DNA of 29,720 nt. It comes from JAIVGV01 sp035295985. GTDB taxonomy: Bacteria > Acidobacteriota > Blastocatellia > Pyrinomonadales > Pyrinomonadaceae. Where the stretch lies: NCBI GenBank assembly GCA_035295985.1, contig DATHBT010000277.1, positions 1 through 29,720 on the forward strand, read 5' to 3'. The notes beneath the pieces were generated by a model. It ran no database searches. It saw only the letters and a program-made list of their open reading frames with translations, and had not been told where the DNA came from. This document shows, in pieces, positions 9,230 through 17,252 of the stretch (within the stretch, counting starts at the first letter, position 1; every line of letters starts with the position of its first letter). A program made the translations under genes and the position numbers.

Positions 9230-9246
9230 TCGGCGGCCGTCGTGCC

Positions 9247-10419
9247 TCACGCCGTCGCGGCCCGTCGGCGCGGCCGGTGCTCGGCCAGCACCCGCTCGTA
9301 AACCTCGAAAGTCTGCCGCGCGGTGCGCTCCCACGTGAACTCGGCCGCGCGCGCGAGGCCGCGGGCCGCGAGTTCTGAGCGCGCGGCGTCGTCTCGGAGC
9401 AGTTCTGCGAGCGCGGCGGCCAGGGCCTCGGCGTCCGTCGGCGCGACGAGCCGGGCCGCCTCCGCGCCGGCCGTCTCCTCGATGACGGGGATGCGCGAGG
9501 CGACAACGGGCGCGCCGCAGGCCATCGCTTCCAGGGGCGGCAGGCCGAAGCCCTCGTAGAGCGACGGGTAAGCGAAGACTCGGCAGGAGGAGTAGAGCGC
9601 GCAAAGCTCCTCGTCCGTGACGTACCCGGTGAAGAGTATGCGCGAGGCGGAGGGGCTGCGCTCGACGAGCTCGTAGAGTTCTTCCGTGAGCCAGCCTTTG
9701 CGGCCGGCGATGACGAGCTGCGGGCGCAAGGTGGACGCGCGCGCGAGCAGGTCGAAGGCGCGCACGAGCGTCAGCAGGTTCTTGCGCGGCTCGACCGTGC
9801 CGACGAAGAGGACGAAGTCCTCGCGGACGCCGAGCCGTCGGCGCACCTCCTCGGCCTCTCCCGGCGCGGCGGGGCAGAAGGCGCGGCGCGCCGCGAGCGG
9901 GACGGCCGTGACGCGCTCCGGCTCGACGCCGAGCAGGTCGCAGATTTCGGCGCGGACGCTCTCCGAGTCGGTCAGGACGTGCGCGGCCGTGCGCGTCATC
10001 ACGGGCAGGCGGCGGCGCGCGAGTTCTACGAGCCGCGCCTCGTGCGTCTCCGGGTGGAGGAGGAGCGAGAGGTCGTGGACGGTGACGACCGTCGGGCAGT
10101 CGGCCCAGGGCGGGACGTTGTAGTTGGTGCCGTGGTAGAGCGTGAAGTTCTGTTCGCGCAGGTGGAGCGGGAGGCCGAACGACCACCAGCGGCGGCGCAG
10201 GCTCCCGTCGGTGCGCGGCACGCAGGCGCGCAGGTTCGCCGGGGCGACGCCCGGCCCGCCCTCGGCCCCGCCGGGCCGGGCGGCGATCGGCACGGGCGCA
10301 ATCAGCTCGAACTCATCCGCGGGGCGCGAGCGCGCCAGTTCGCGCGCCACCTCGAAGGTGTAGTGGCCGATGCCGGTCTTAGGCGTGGCGAGCGGGATGC
10401 CGTCGATGCCGATGCGCAT
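9247..10419 (-). CDS. GT4-family glycosyltransferase (GT-B fold)
   Basis: The 390-residue protein opens with MRIGIDGIPL and KTGIGHYTFEV, the glycine-rich N-terminal loop of GT4 retaining glycosyltransferases. It has VTVHDLS near the end of the first Rossmann lobe, FVGTVEPRKNL at the start of the second, and SLYEGFGLPPLEAMACGAPV, the family EX7E motif that binds the nucleotide-sugar. It is likely cytoplasmic or membrane-associated and adds a sugar, perhaps mannose, to a lipid-linked glycan; the exact donor and acceptor cannot be read from sequence. It is downstream of the propeller-protein gene on the same strand but separated by a hairpin repeat, and shares the terminator at 9179-9229 with the convergent DUF4214 gene. 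No clear ribosome binding site precedes the ATG. Confidence 0.9.
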   Translation of the reverse strand: MRIGIDGIPLATPKTGIGHYTFEVARELARSRPADEFELIAPVPIAARPGGAEGGPGVAPANLRACVPRTDGSLRRRWWSFGLPLHLREQNFTLYHGTNYNVPPWADCPTVVTVHDLSLLLHPETHEARLVELARRRLPVMTRTAAHVLTDSESVRAEICDLLGVEPERVTAVPLAARRAFCPAAPGEAEEVRRRLGVREDFVLFVGTVEPRKNLLTLVRAFDLLARASTLRPQLVIAGRKGWLTEELYELVERSPSASRILFTGYVTDEELCALYSSCRVFAYPSLYEGFGLPPLEAMACGAPVVASRIPVIEETAGAEAARLVAPTDAEALAAALAELLRDDAARSELAARGLARAAEFTWERTARQTFEVYERVLAEHRPRRRAATA

Positions 10420-10449
10420 TAAGTTGATGGGGCGAGAGGCAGAAACATT

Positions 10450-10567
10450 TTGCCACAGGGGACACTGAGGTCACAGAGGAAAGACGGGAGGGGCGATCCG
10501 GAATCTCTAACTCGGTAAGAGTTCGGGATCGCCCCTTCCTTATTTTTCTCTGTGTCCTCTGTGGCTA
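10450..10567. repeat. Compound inverted repeat with CACAGAGGA words
   Basis: The left arm (10450-10482) carries CACAGGGGACACTGAGG and CACAGAGGAAA. The right arm (10545-10567) is the complement, with TTTTCTCTGTGTCCTCTGTGG. Inside are GGGGCGATCC and GGATCGCCCC arms around an AACTC/GAGTT stem. It is one long hairpin in the 169-base gap between two minus-strand genes and could terminate the propeller gene. Its layout matches the elements near 2054, 13297 and 24202, with different words. Confidence 0.85.
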
Positions 10568-10588
10568 ATTCTCCCCTGCGGCCGGGCG

Positions 10589-13120
10589 CTAGTTGATGCG
10601 GAAGGCCGGGGCGGTCTCGGCCGGGCGGCTCGTGTAGGTCGCGCCGCCGGCCGTGGCGAGCACGACGATGCGCACGTCGCCCGCGCCGGCGAGCGAGGCG
10701 GGCAGCCGGAAGTCGAGCGTGAAGACGCCCGGCATGTCGGTCGCCTGCGGGTCGGTCGGAATCTGATCGCCGGCGCTCGTGATGTCGGTCGTCGAGTTGT
10801 CGGCCCGGACGAGGCGGACGGTGATGTTCGTGCGCGTGACGCCGCGCACGCCCGTAAGCACCAGGCGCAGCCGCGTCGGCTCGGTCACGTTCTGCCCCGC
10901 CGCGTTCGCGTAGGTCGTCGTGACGGTGAACGGCTCGGGCGTGCCCGTCGAGAGCAGCGGGTTCGTCACGTTGGTGACGACGGCGCGCCCGCCGGCGTCG
11001 TTGGTCGTCGAGAAGATGTCGGGCTGCGCGGCCGGGACTTGCAGCGTGCTCCGCACGGTGCGAACCGCCCCGCCCTCGCCGCGGATCGTGATGACGACGG
11101 GGTAGGTATTCGTGCCCGTCTGCGCGGCGAGTCCGAGCGGGACGACGAACTGAATCTCGTCGGGGCTGACGAAGTAGAGGCCCGCCGCCGCGCCGCGCAC
11201 GGAGAGCGAGACGCCGCCCAGCTCAATCGGCAGCGGCGGCCGGCGCATCGACTCGGAGGCCGCGTCGCAGCCGCCGCCGTCGGCCGGGCACACGCGGCTC
11301 GTCGAGGGCGCGAGCGCGGGGCTTTGCGCCGTGCGGGCGACGACGCCGATCATGCCGGGCGCGATGCCGGTCACGGGCGCGGGGCTGGGGGCGGGCGAGG
11401 CGGCCGGGGCGACGACGGGGATGCGCGACGCGCCGGTGAAGTAGGCGAGCGCGCTCGACGCCGCGGGCGTGTCGGAGACGGACGTGGCGGCCGGCACGAG
11501 CAGGTAGAAGGCCTCGTTAGCCAGGTCGGAGTTTCCGCCGCCGAACTCTACCTCCGCGAGGCTGAAGCTGATGCGCTCCTGCGTGTTCGAGACGAAGGGT
11601 TCGAGCGTGCTGACCGTAGTCGCCGTGGGCGTGCTCGTCAGGCGCGAGACCGGCACGGAGCCGGAGGCGGGCGGCAGCGGGGTCGAGAAGATCTGCTTGG
11701 CGCGCGTCGGGTTGAGGCCCGTGTTGTCGCCCTCTGCGACGCGCGTGCCCGTCGCCGTCAGGTTCAGGTCGGAGACCCACACCAGGCGGTCGCCGTTGCC
11801 GGTGAAGGTGGGGAAGCGCAGCACGCTCTCGAACTCGTCCGTCGCGGCGCGCGCCGTCACCAGCGTGAACGTGTCGGCCGTGACGTTATAGACGAAGAGG
11901 CCGCGGTTCTGCTCGGTGGCGGTCGCGTCGGCCCGCGGGTCGGTGGCAATCGACTCGAAGGCGAGGAACTGACCGCTGCGGCTCAGCCGCCGACCGGGGC
12001 TGAAGATGTTGACGACGCTCTGCGCGACGGCGCGGCGCGTGCGCGTCGCCTGCCGCACCGAGGTCACGGCCGTGCCGTTGAAGGTCGCGACGAAGAGTTC
12101 GACGTTGCCGTCGCTGTTCGCGGCGGCGAAGTTCGTGTCGCCCGCGCCCGCGCGCAGGTCGGTCGCGTTCGAGATGAAGGCGACGACGCTCGTGCCCGCC
12201 GTGTCGCCGGAGATGTTCGGGTTGTCGATGAAGGCGAACGGGTTGGCGTCGAAGGCGGCGGCCGTGATGCTGGTGAGCTGGTAGAGCGAGCCGTTCACGA
12301 AGGCGAAGACCTCGGGGCTGCCGTCGGCGTTCGTGCCCGCGGGCGCGCCCACTACGGGCAGGTTGCGCGTCGAGATGAAGACGACGCGCGAGCCGTCGTC
12401 GTTGATCTGCGCCGAGCGGTTGTCGTCGGCGACGAAGGGATCGACGCTCACCGCGCCCGCGCGCGGAGGGGCGCTGGCCGGCGTGTTCGTGACGCGCGTG
12501 AAGGCGTTCTGCCGCAGGCTGACGAAGGCGGGCGTCGCGCCGCTGGTCAGATCGGCGGCCGGAACGTCCGGAATGCGGTAGATGAAAAGCTCCTGGTTGC
12601 CGTCGGCGCGCAGCCGCTCGGCGACGCCCGCGGCGTTGCCGTCGAACTGGAAGGGCGACGAGGCGTCGTCGTTCGGGTCGAAGCCGTTCGAGCTGAAGAC
12701 GATGAAGCGGCCGTCGCGCGAGATGGCGGGCCGGTTGTTCGAGACATCGACGCGGATGTTCTCGCGGTTGAAGCGCGTGGCGGCGGCGGCGTTCGGATCG
12801 ACGAGCTGGCTGCGCGTGTCCGTGATCTGGAAGATGCGGCGCTGCGCGTAGTCGAAGAGGAAGATTTCGCGGTTGCCGTCGGCGTTGTTGGGCGACTTGG
12901 TGGCGGCCGTCTGCCCCGGAGGGACGGTCGCCAGGTCGCCGTTCGACTCGATGACGACGAAGCGGCCGTCGCCGCTGATGTCGCGCGCGAAGGTGTTGCC
13001 GGTGCCCGTCGTGATCTGCGTGACGAGCGAGTCGGGCGTCGGCGTCTGCGCGCGCGCGGCCGAGGCGGCGGCCGAGCAGACGAAGGCGAGCGCCAGCAGG
13101 GTGCGGAAAGCGTGTTTCAC
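10589..13120 (-). CDS. Secreted PD40-type beta-propeller protein with TIGR03437-like C-terminus
   Basis: The GTG at 13120 is chosen because GGAG lies 9 bases upstream and it gives a clean signal peptide (AFRTLLALAFVCSAAASA, cleavage near ARAQ); an upstream frame extension lacks this. The 843-residue product has five or six repeats of the PD40/TolB type, each with DGRFVVFxS followed by GNxEIFLFD and xxQIT elements, covering about residues 20-520. A low-complexity Pro/Ala linker follows. The last ~230 residues start with GGVSLSVRGAAAGLYFVSPD and IQFVVPLG, which resembles the TIGR03437 domain common in Acidobacteriota. It is probably periplasmic or surface-exposed; a binding or scaffold role is inferred, with no catalytic motif seen. 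A hairpin repeat lies at each side of the gene. Confidence 0.85.
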   Translation of the reverse strand: MKHAFRTLLALAFVCSAAASAARAQTPTPDSLVTQITTGTGNTFARDISGDGRFVVIESNGDLATVPPGQTAATKSPNNADGNREIFLFDYAQRRIFQITDTRSQLVDPNAAAATRFNRENIRVDVSNNRPAISRDGRFIVFSSNGFDPNDDASSPFQFDGNAAGVAERLRADGNQELFIYRIPDVPAADLTSGATPAFVSLRQNAFTRVTNTPASAPPRAGAVSVDPFVADDNRSAQINDDGSRVVFISTRNLPVVGAPAGTNADGSPEVFAFVNGSLYQLTSITAAAFDANPFAFIDNPNISGDTAGTSVVAFISNATDLRAGAGDTNFAAANSDGNVELFVATFNGTAVTSVRQATRTRRAVAQSVVNIFSPGRRLSRSGQFLAFESIATDPRADATATEQNRGLFVYNVTADTFTLVTARAATDEFESVLRFPTFTGNGDRLVWVSDLNLTATGTRVAEGDNTGLNPTRAKQIFSTPLPPASGSVPVSRLTSTPTATTVSTLEPFVSNTQERISFSLAEVEFGGGNSDLANEAFYLLVPAATSVSDTPAASSALAYFTGASRIPVVAPAASPAPSPAPVTGIAPGMIGVVARTAQSPALAPSTSRVCPADGGGCDAASESMRRPPLPIELGGVSLSVRGAAAGLYFVSPDEIQFVVPLGLAAQTGTNTYPVVITIRGEGGAVRTVRSTLQVPAAQPDIFSTTNDAGGRAVVTNVTNPLLSTGTPEPFTVTTTYANAAGQNVTEPTRLRLVLTGVRGVTRTNITVRLVRADNSTTDITSAGDQIPTDPQATDMPGVFTLDFRLPASLAGAGDVRIVVLATAGGATYTSRPAETAPAFRIN

Positions 13121-13296
13121 CGGGAAATTCTCCAAATGAGGCCGTGACTTATCGTGTCGGCGAAAAATTTTTAAGGACGACGGAACCTGAACGGGACTGC
13201 CGCTGCTGGGGCCTGCGCGGCGGGTGGAGACTGCCTGCGTGTGCGCGCGGCCAGGAACGGGCATTCTACTGGTAACGCACGGGTAAGGGCAACTTA

Positions 13297-13427
13297 CGGA
13301 TTGCGGATTGCGGATTTAAGAACCTCAAACCTCAGGTTCAGAATCTCAAGTCCCAGATTTCAGGCCCCGAACCTCAGAGTTGAAAGCCTGCCCTCTATCA
13401 ATCCGCAATCCGCAATCCGCAATCCGC
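13297..13427. repeat. Compound inverted repeat with ATTGCGG heptamer words
   Basis: The left arm (13297-13316) is ATTGCGG repeated about three times; the right arm (13400-13427) is AATCCGC repeated four times, its reverse complement. The inner part has further short words (AACCTCA, CAGGTTCAGAATCTCAAG). It occupies most of the 313-base gap between the propeller gene start (13120) and the protease stop (13435). Apart from this repeat and the propeller gene's leader, nothing else is seen in the gap. Confidence 0.85.
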
Positions 13428-13434
13428 ATTCGTC

Positions 13435-16400
13435 TCACTCCCGGCCGAAGCGCAGGCGGTACTCGGCGGAGTAGAGGAAGCCGTTGACCATCGTGTAGTA
13501 GTCGCCGGGGCGCGCCGCCAGGTAGTTGAGCCAGTTGTTGAAGCCGCCCGGATCGGGGTCGCGCCGGAGGTAGCCGAAGTACTGCATGGCGACGAAGCCG
13601 CGGTCGCGCTCGGCCAGGCCGACCTGATCGGAGTCGGCGACGGCGCGCAGCACCTGGCCGCGCGTGAGCGTCCCCGCGTCGAGTCGGGCAATGAGATCGG
13701 CGCGCGTGAGCGTCACCTTAGCCTCCCCGTCCGGCGCGGCCGGGTCGGGCGTCCTGATCGATTGTAGCCCGTAGCGATCCATCAGGGTGTTGACGAACTG
13801 TGCGCTGCCGCCCGTCAGTAAGTCCTGCCACGTCCGAACGAATTGTTCGGCGAAGGCGGCCTTCTTCTGGAAGACCTCCTCCGGCGTCTGGCCCGTCACG
13901 GCGCGCATGTCCGGGATCATCTCGGTGTAGAGCGGCAGCCGGCCCAGCCCCGCGCGGTAGAGCCGGAAGACGTAGCCGCCCTTGATCTCGAACTCGGCCG
14001 AGCGGAAGAAGGCCGACGAGACGAGGTTGCGGTCGCACAGGGCCGACGGCGCGGCCGGGTCGTGGTTGAAAGGCTGCGGGCAGTTGTTCAGCACGTTCAG
14101 CCAGGAAAGGAAGCCCGACTGCTCCGGCTCGCGCGAGAGGAAGTCGAGGTAATGCTGGCGGACGAAGAAGTCGTGCGGCGGCCCGTCAACGGGGTTGGCC
14201 GCGCCGGGCGCGTCGTCGGAAGTGATCGTGAGCGTGAGCATCGCCGGGGAGCCGAGTGCGGCGTTGACCGTGGGCGAGTGCAGCGCGACCTGCACGGTCT
14301 CGCTCGGCTCGACGTGCGCGTCGTTGACGAGAGGGATGGCTACCGACTTCGACATCTCGCCGGGGCCGAACGACAGCGTCTCGACCGTCGTCGCGTAGTC
14401 GCAGCGTGCGAAGGCCACGCCCGGCAGCGTCGTCGTGTCGTCGCAGCGCACGGCCGCGGTGTTATCGACGGTGCGGACGCCGACACTGACGGCCGCCTGC
14501 GTATCGCCCGAGCGCGTGACGGTGAGCACGGCCTGCCCCTCCGCCTCGCTGGCGGTGAGGCCCGTCGCGACGAACTGGAACGTCGCCGTCCCCGGCTGCG
14601 AGGCGGGGCGCGGCGCGAAGGTGACGGTCTGCGCGTTGGTCAGGCTTCGCGGCGCGCTCTCGGAGGTGTGCGTCGAAACGTGGTAGGCCGAAGGCTCCCC
14701 GCCCGAAATGGCGACGACGGGGAAGAGGTTCTGGTTGCCCGCGCCGTAGCGGAAGATGACGGTGCCGTCGGCGCGCAGCTCCACCTCGAAGTTGACGTGA
14801 TTGCCCGTGGGCGAGGCCGGGCAGTTGAGCGACTGAAAACTGATGCCCTGCCAGCGGAAGATGACTCGCTGCGGATCCGCGATCTGATAGACGCCCGCGT
14901 CCGGCCTGAAGCACGTCCGCAGGTCGAGGTCGTCCCACAGGCCCGCGATCATCGTCTGCCCTTGAAGGGCGGCGACGGAACTGGGCACGTCGTCGGCGTC
15001 GCCGTTGTCGCGCCGCGGCGGGGTCGAGAAGTAGAGCACGCCGTTTGACGAGACGGTCACGACGGTGCGCTGCTGGCCGTAGAACGGGAAGGCGAAGGGC
15101 AGCGCGTGGTTGGCGAGGTACTTGTCGTCGCCTTCAATGGCGAGGCGGGTGCCGCCGGTCGAGAGAGCTTCCGCAGCCGACTGCGACACGACGTAAGGGT
15201 CTGTGCCCGGATTCTGCTGGACGGTGATGGCGACAGACGAAGTGCTCGCGTTGCCGAGCTCGTCGTAGGCCACCAACTCGACCGTGCCGCCGAGGTTGCT
15301 GCGGAAAGGCACGGTCACCGAGACCTGCTGCTGCGAGCCGCCCGCGGCAGGGACGGCGTTGGTCGGCATCAAGTAGCGCGTGTTCAGCGCCGAGTTAACG
15401 AAGTAGAAGTCGTAGTCGGCCGCTGTTCCCGAAATGCCGTCGTCGCCGGGCGCTGTGAACGTGAGAGTCAGGCTGCGGTCTGTCTGCGAGGCGGCGGAGA
15501 GAGTCGTCTGCGTCGGCGCGGTAGTGTCCTTCACGAGAGCGGCGTCGAGCGCGGCACGGACGTTCAGGCGGCGGCCCGTCGTGGTGTTGTTTTGCAGCGC
15601 GCTGATGCGGTCGCCGGTAAATGCCAGCGCGCCGCGCAGGTTCGCCACGCTGATGTCCGGCGCGACCGAGAGCAGGAGTGCCGCAGCGCCCGCGACGTGC
15701 GGCGTCGCCATCGAGGTGCCGCTCCAGGTATCGCCTGCGTAGCCGTTCGGAACGGTGCTCAAAATCTGTGAGCCGGGAGCGCCCACGCTCACCAGCCGCG
15801 AGCTGAAATTGGAGAAGCCGGAGAGCGAGTCCGAGGTGTTCGTCGAAGCGACGGCGATGAGGTTCGGCGCGCCGTAGTTGGCCGGGAACTCCGGGATGCT
15901 GAAGATGTCACGGGACGCATTGCCGGCCGCGGCGACGACTAGAATGCCCGCGCCGTTGAGTGCGTTGATGGCGTCGAGCGCGGCCTGCGAGGAGCCTGAC
16001 CCGCCGTAGGAGTTGTTCGTCACCCGGACGTTAGCGCCCTTTGTCCCATTGGAACTGATCCAGAGCTGCCTCATCTTCAGGACGTAGTTGTAGCCGCGGA
16101 TGATGTTCGCCGTGTTGCCGCCGTCAGGGCCGAGTACCTTGACGGACATGAGGCTGACCCGCCAGTTCACACCCGTCACGCCGACCCCGTTGTTGCCGCG
16201 CGCGCCGATGATGCCCGCGACGTGCGTCCCGTGATCGTCGTCGGCTGCGTTATCGAAGATGGTGTTGTTGCCGCAGAACGCAGGAGAAGTAGGCGAGTTG
16301 GACGTGCAGGTCGTGAAGTCCCAGCCGTTCACGTCGTCAGGGAAGCCGTTGCCGTCCTCGTCAAAGTTATTGCCCGCCACCTCAACGGGGTTGATCCACC

Positions 16401-17052
16401 TGTTGTCCACCAAGTCCGGATGTTGCAGATTGACGCCGGTGTCTATCACGGCGACGACGACCGACTGGCTGCCCTGCGTAATGTCCCACGCGGCCGGCGC
16501 GTTGATCCTCTCCATCCCGTACTGTCCGAGTGAAGTGCCACCCGGCACGTTAGGGGAGTAAAGCGGATCGTTCGGTCTCGTCGCTTTAGCGCGCCAGATG
16601 TAGTTCGGCTCGGCGTAGAGTACGTCGGGGCGGCTGTTGAGCGCGCTGATGGCGGCGAGCGTCTGCTTGCGGTCGGCCGGGGAGTCGCCTTTCGAGAGCT
16701 TAACCAAGCGCAGACCGCGCACGATGTCCGAGCCGCCGAAGCGGCGGAAGCGCGCCGTGACCTTCTGCCTGGGGCCGGCGTCGGCGAAAACACCGGACGA
16801 CGGATCGGCGACGGAAACCTCGACCGACGCCTCGGCCCCGTCCGGCTCCGCCTCGGCCTCGCTGCGGAAGCGCACCAGCGCCTCGCCCGGCACGAACTCG
16901 GCCGCCTCGCCCTTGGGCGCGCGGTCGGCCGCCGTCGCCTCGTCCTGCCGCGCCGCGTAGCCGCCCAAAGGGGCGACGACGAGCAGACTCAGAAACAGCG
17001 AGAGGAGGCGTCGTGCGGCGCGCGCGCGGCCGTCCCTTGGGCGAGATTTCAT
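13435..17052 (-). CDS. Secreted subtilisin-like (S8) protease with Calx-beta and DUF4214 modules
   Basis: This 1205-residue protein has a signal peptide (about 1-33) and a propeptide-like region with VPGEALVRF (54-62). A complete S8 domain follows: catalytic Asp204 in AVIDTGVNLQHPDL, His274 in DDHGTHVAGI, Asn378 for the oxyanion hole, and Ser447 in SGTSMATPHVAG. After it come an FN3-like segment (about 515-615), a middle beta-rich region, a Calx-beta-like module (about 825-950, VEPSETVQVAL), and a DUF4214 region from about 961 to the end. AGGAG lies 11 bases before the ATG. All catalytic residues are present, so an active extracellular protease is likely. The tail is very similar to the secreted protein at 8290-9159, so the two may share an export, anchoring or assembly function. 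Substrate unknown. Confidence 0.93.
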   Translation of the reverse strand: MKSRPRDGRARAARRLLSLFLSLLVVAPLGGYAARQDEATAADRAPKGEAAEFVPGEALVRFRSEAEAEPDGAEASVEVSVADPSSGVFADAGPRQKVTARFRRFGGSDIVRGLRLVKLSKGDSPADRKQTLAAISALNSRPDVLYAEPNYIWRAKATRPNDPLYSPNVPGGTSLGQYGMERINAPAAWDITQGSQSVVVAVIDTGVNLQHPDLVDNRWINPVEVAGNNFDEDGNGFPDDVNGWDFTTCTSNSPTSPAFCGNNTIFDNAADDDHGTHVAGIIGARGNNGVGVTGVNWRVSLMSVKVLGPDGGNTANIIRGYNYVLKMRQLWISSNGTKGANVRVTNNSYGGSGSSQAALDAINALNGAGILVVAAAGNASRDIFSIPEFPANYGAPNLIAVASTNTSDSLSGFSNFSSRLVSVGAPGSQILSTVPNGYAGDTWSGTSMATPHVAGAAALLLSVAPDISVANLRGALAFTGDRISALQNNTTTGRRLNVRAALDAALVKDTTAPTQTTLSAASQTDRSLTLTFTAPGDDGISGTAADYDFYFVNSALNTRYLMPTNAVPAAGGSQQQVSVTVPFRSNLGGTVELVAYDELGNASTSSVAITVQQNPGTDPYVVSQSAAEALSTGGTRLAIEGDDKYLANHALPFAFPFYGQQRTVVTVSSNGVLYFSTPPRRDNGDADDVPSSVAALQGQTMIAGLWDDLDLRTCFRPDAGVYQIADPQRVIFRWQGISFQSLNCPASPTGNHVNFEVELRADGTVIFRYGAGNQNLFPVVAISGGEPSAYHVSTHTSESAPRSLTNAQTVTFAPRPASQPGTATFQFVATGLTASEAEGQAVLTVTRSGDTQAAVSVGVRTVDNTAAVRCDDTTTLPGVAFARCDYATTVETLSFGPGEMSKSVAIPLVNDAHVEPSETVQVALHSPTVNAALGSPAMLTLTITSDDAPGAANPVDGPPHDFFVRQHYLDFLSREPEQSGFLSWLNVLNNCPQPFNHDPAAPSALCDRNLVSSAFFRSAEFEIKGGYVFRLYRAGLGRLPLYTEMIPDMRAVTGQTPEEVFQKKAAFAEQFVRTWQDLLTGGSAQFVNTLMDRYGLQSIRTPDPAAPDGEAKVTLTRADLIARLDAGTLTRGQVLRAVADSDQVGLAERDRGFVAMQYFGYLRRDPDPGGFNNWLNYLAARPGDYYTMVNGFLYSAEYRLRFGRE

Positions 17053-17252
17053 CGGCGAGTGATCTCCTGCAAGTGTCTGACGGCTGATATCCGCGGCGGC
17101 GGGGCGCGGCGGATTCGTCGCGGCCGGAGGGCGGCGTTTGTCTAAGATTGAAGCGCGCGGGGGTTAAAAATCTTCCTGCGGCCGGCTGTTAAGTCAAACG
17201 CCTGAAACGCCAAATTTTGATGCCCCCCACCGCGCGCCGGATGCACGCGAAA

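Noticed and set aside
11039..13147. 702-codon open frame antisense to the propeller gene
   Set aside because: Low-complexity Arg/Gly/Val product with no motif; the opposite strand has a signal peptide, ribosome binding site and PD40 repeats.
13297..13427. Heptamer repeats as a CRISPR or phage attachment site
   Set aside because: Words are tandem without spacers and form inverted arms; no integrase or cas gene is adjacent.
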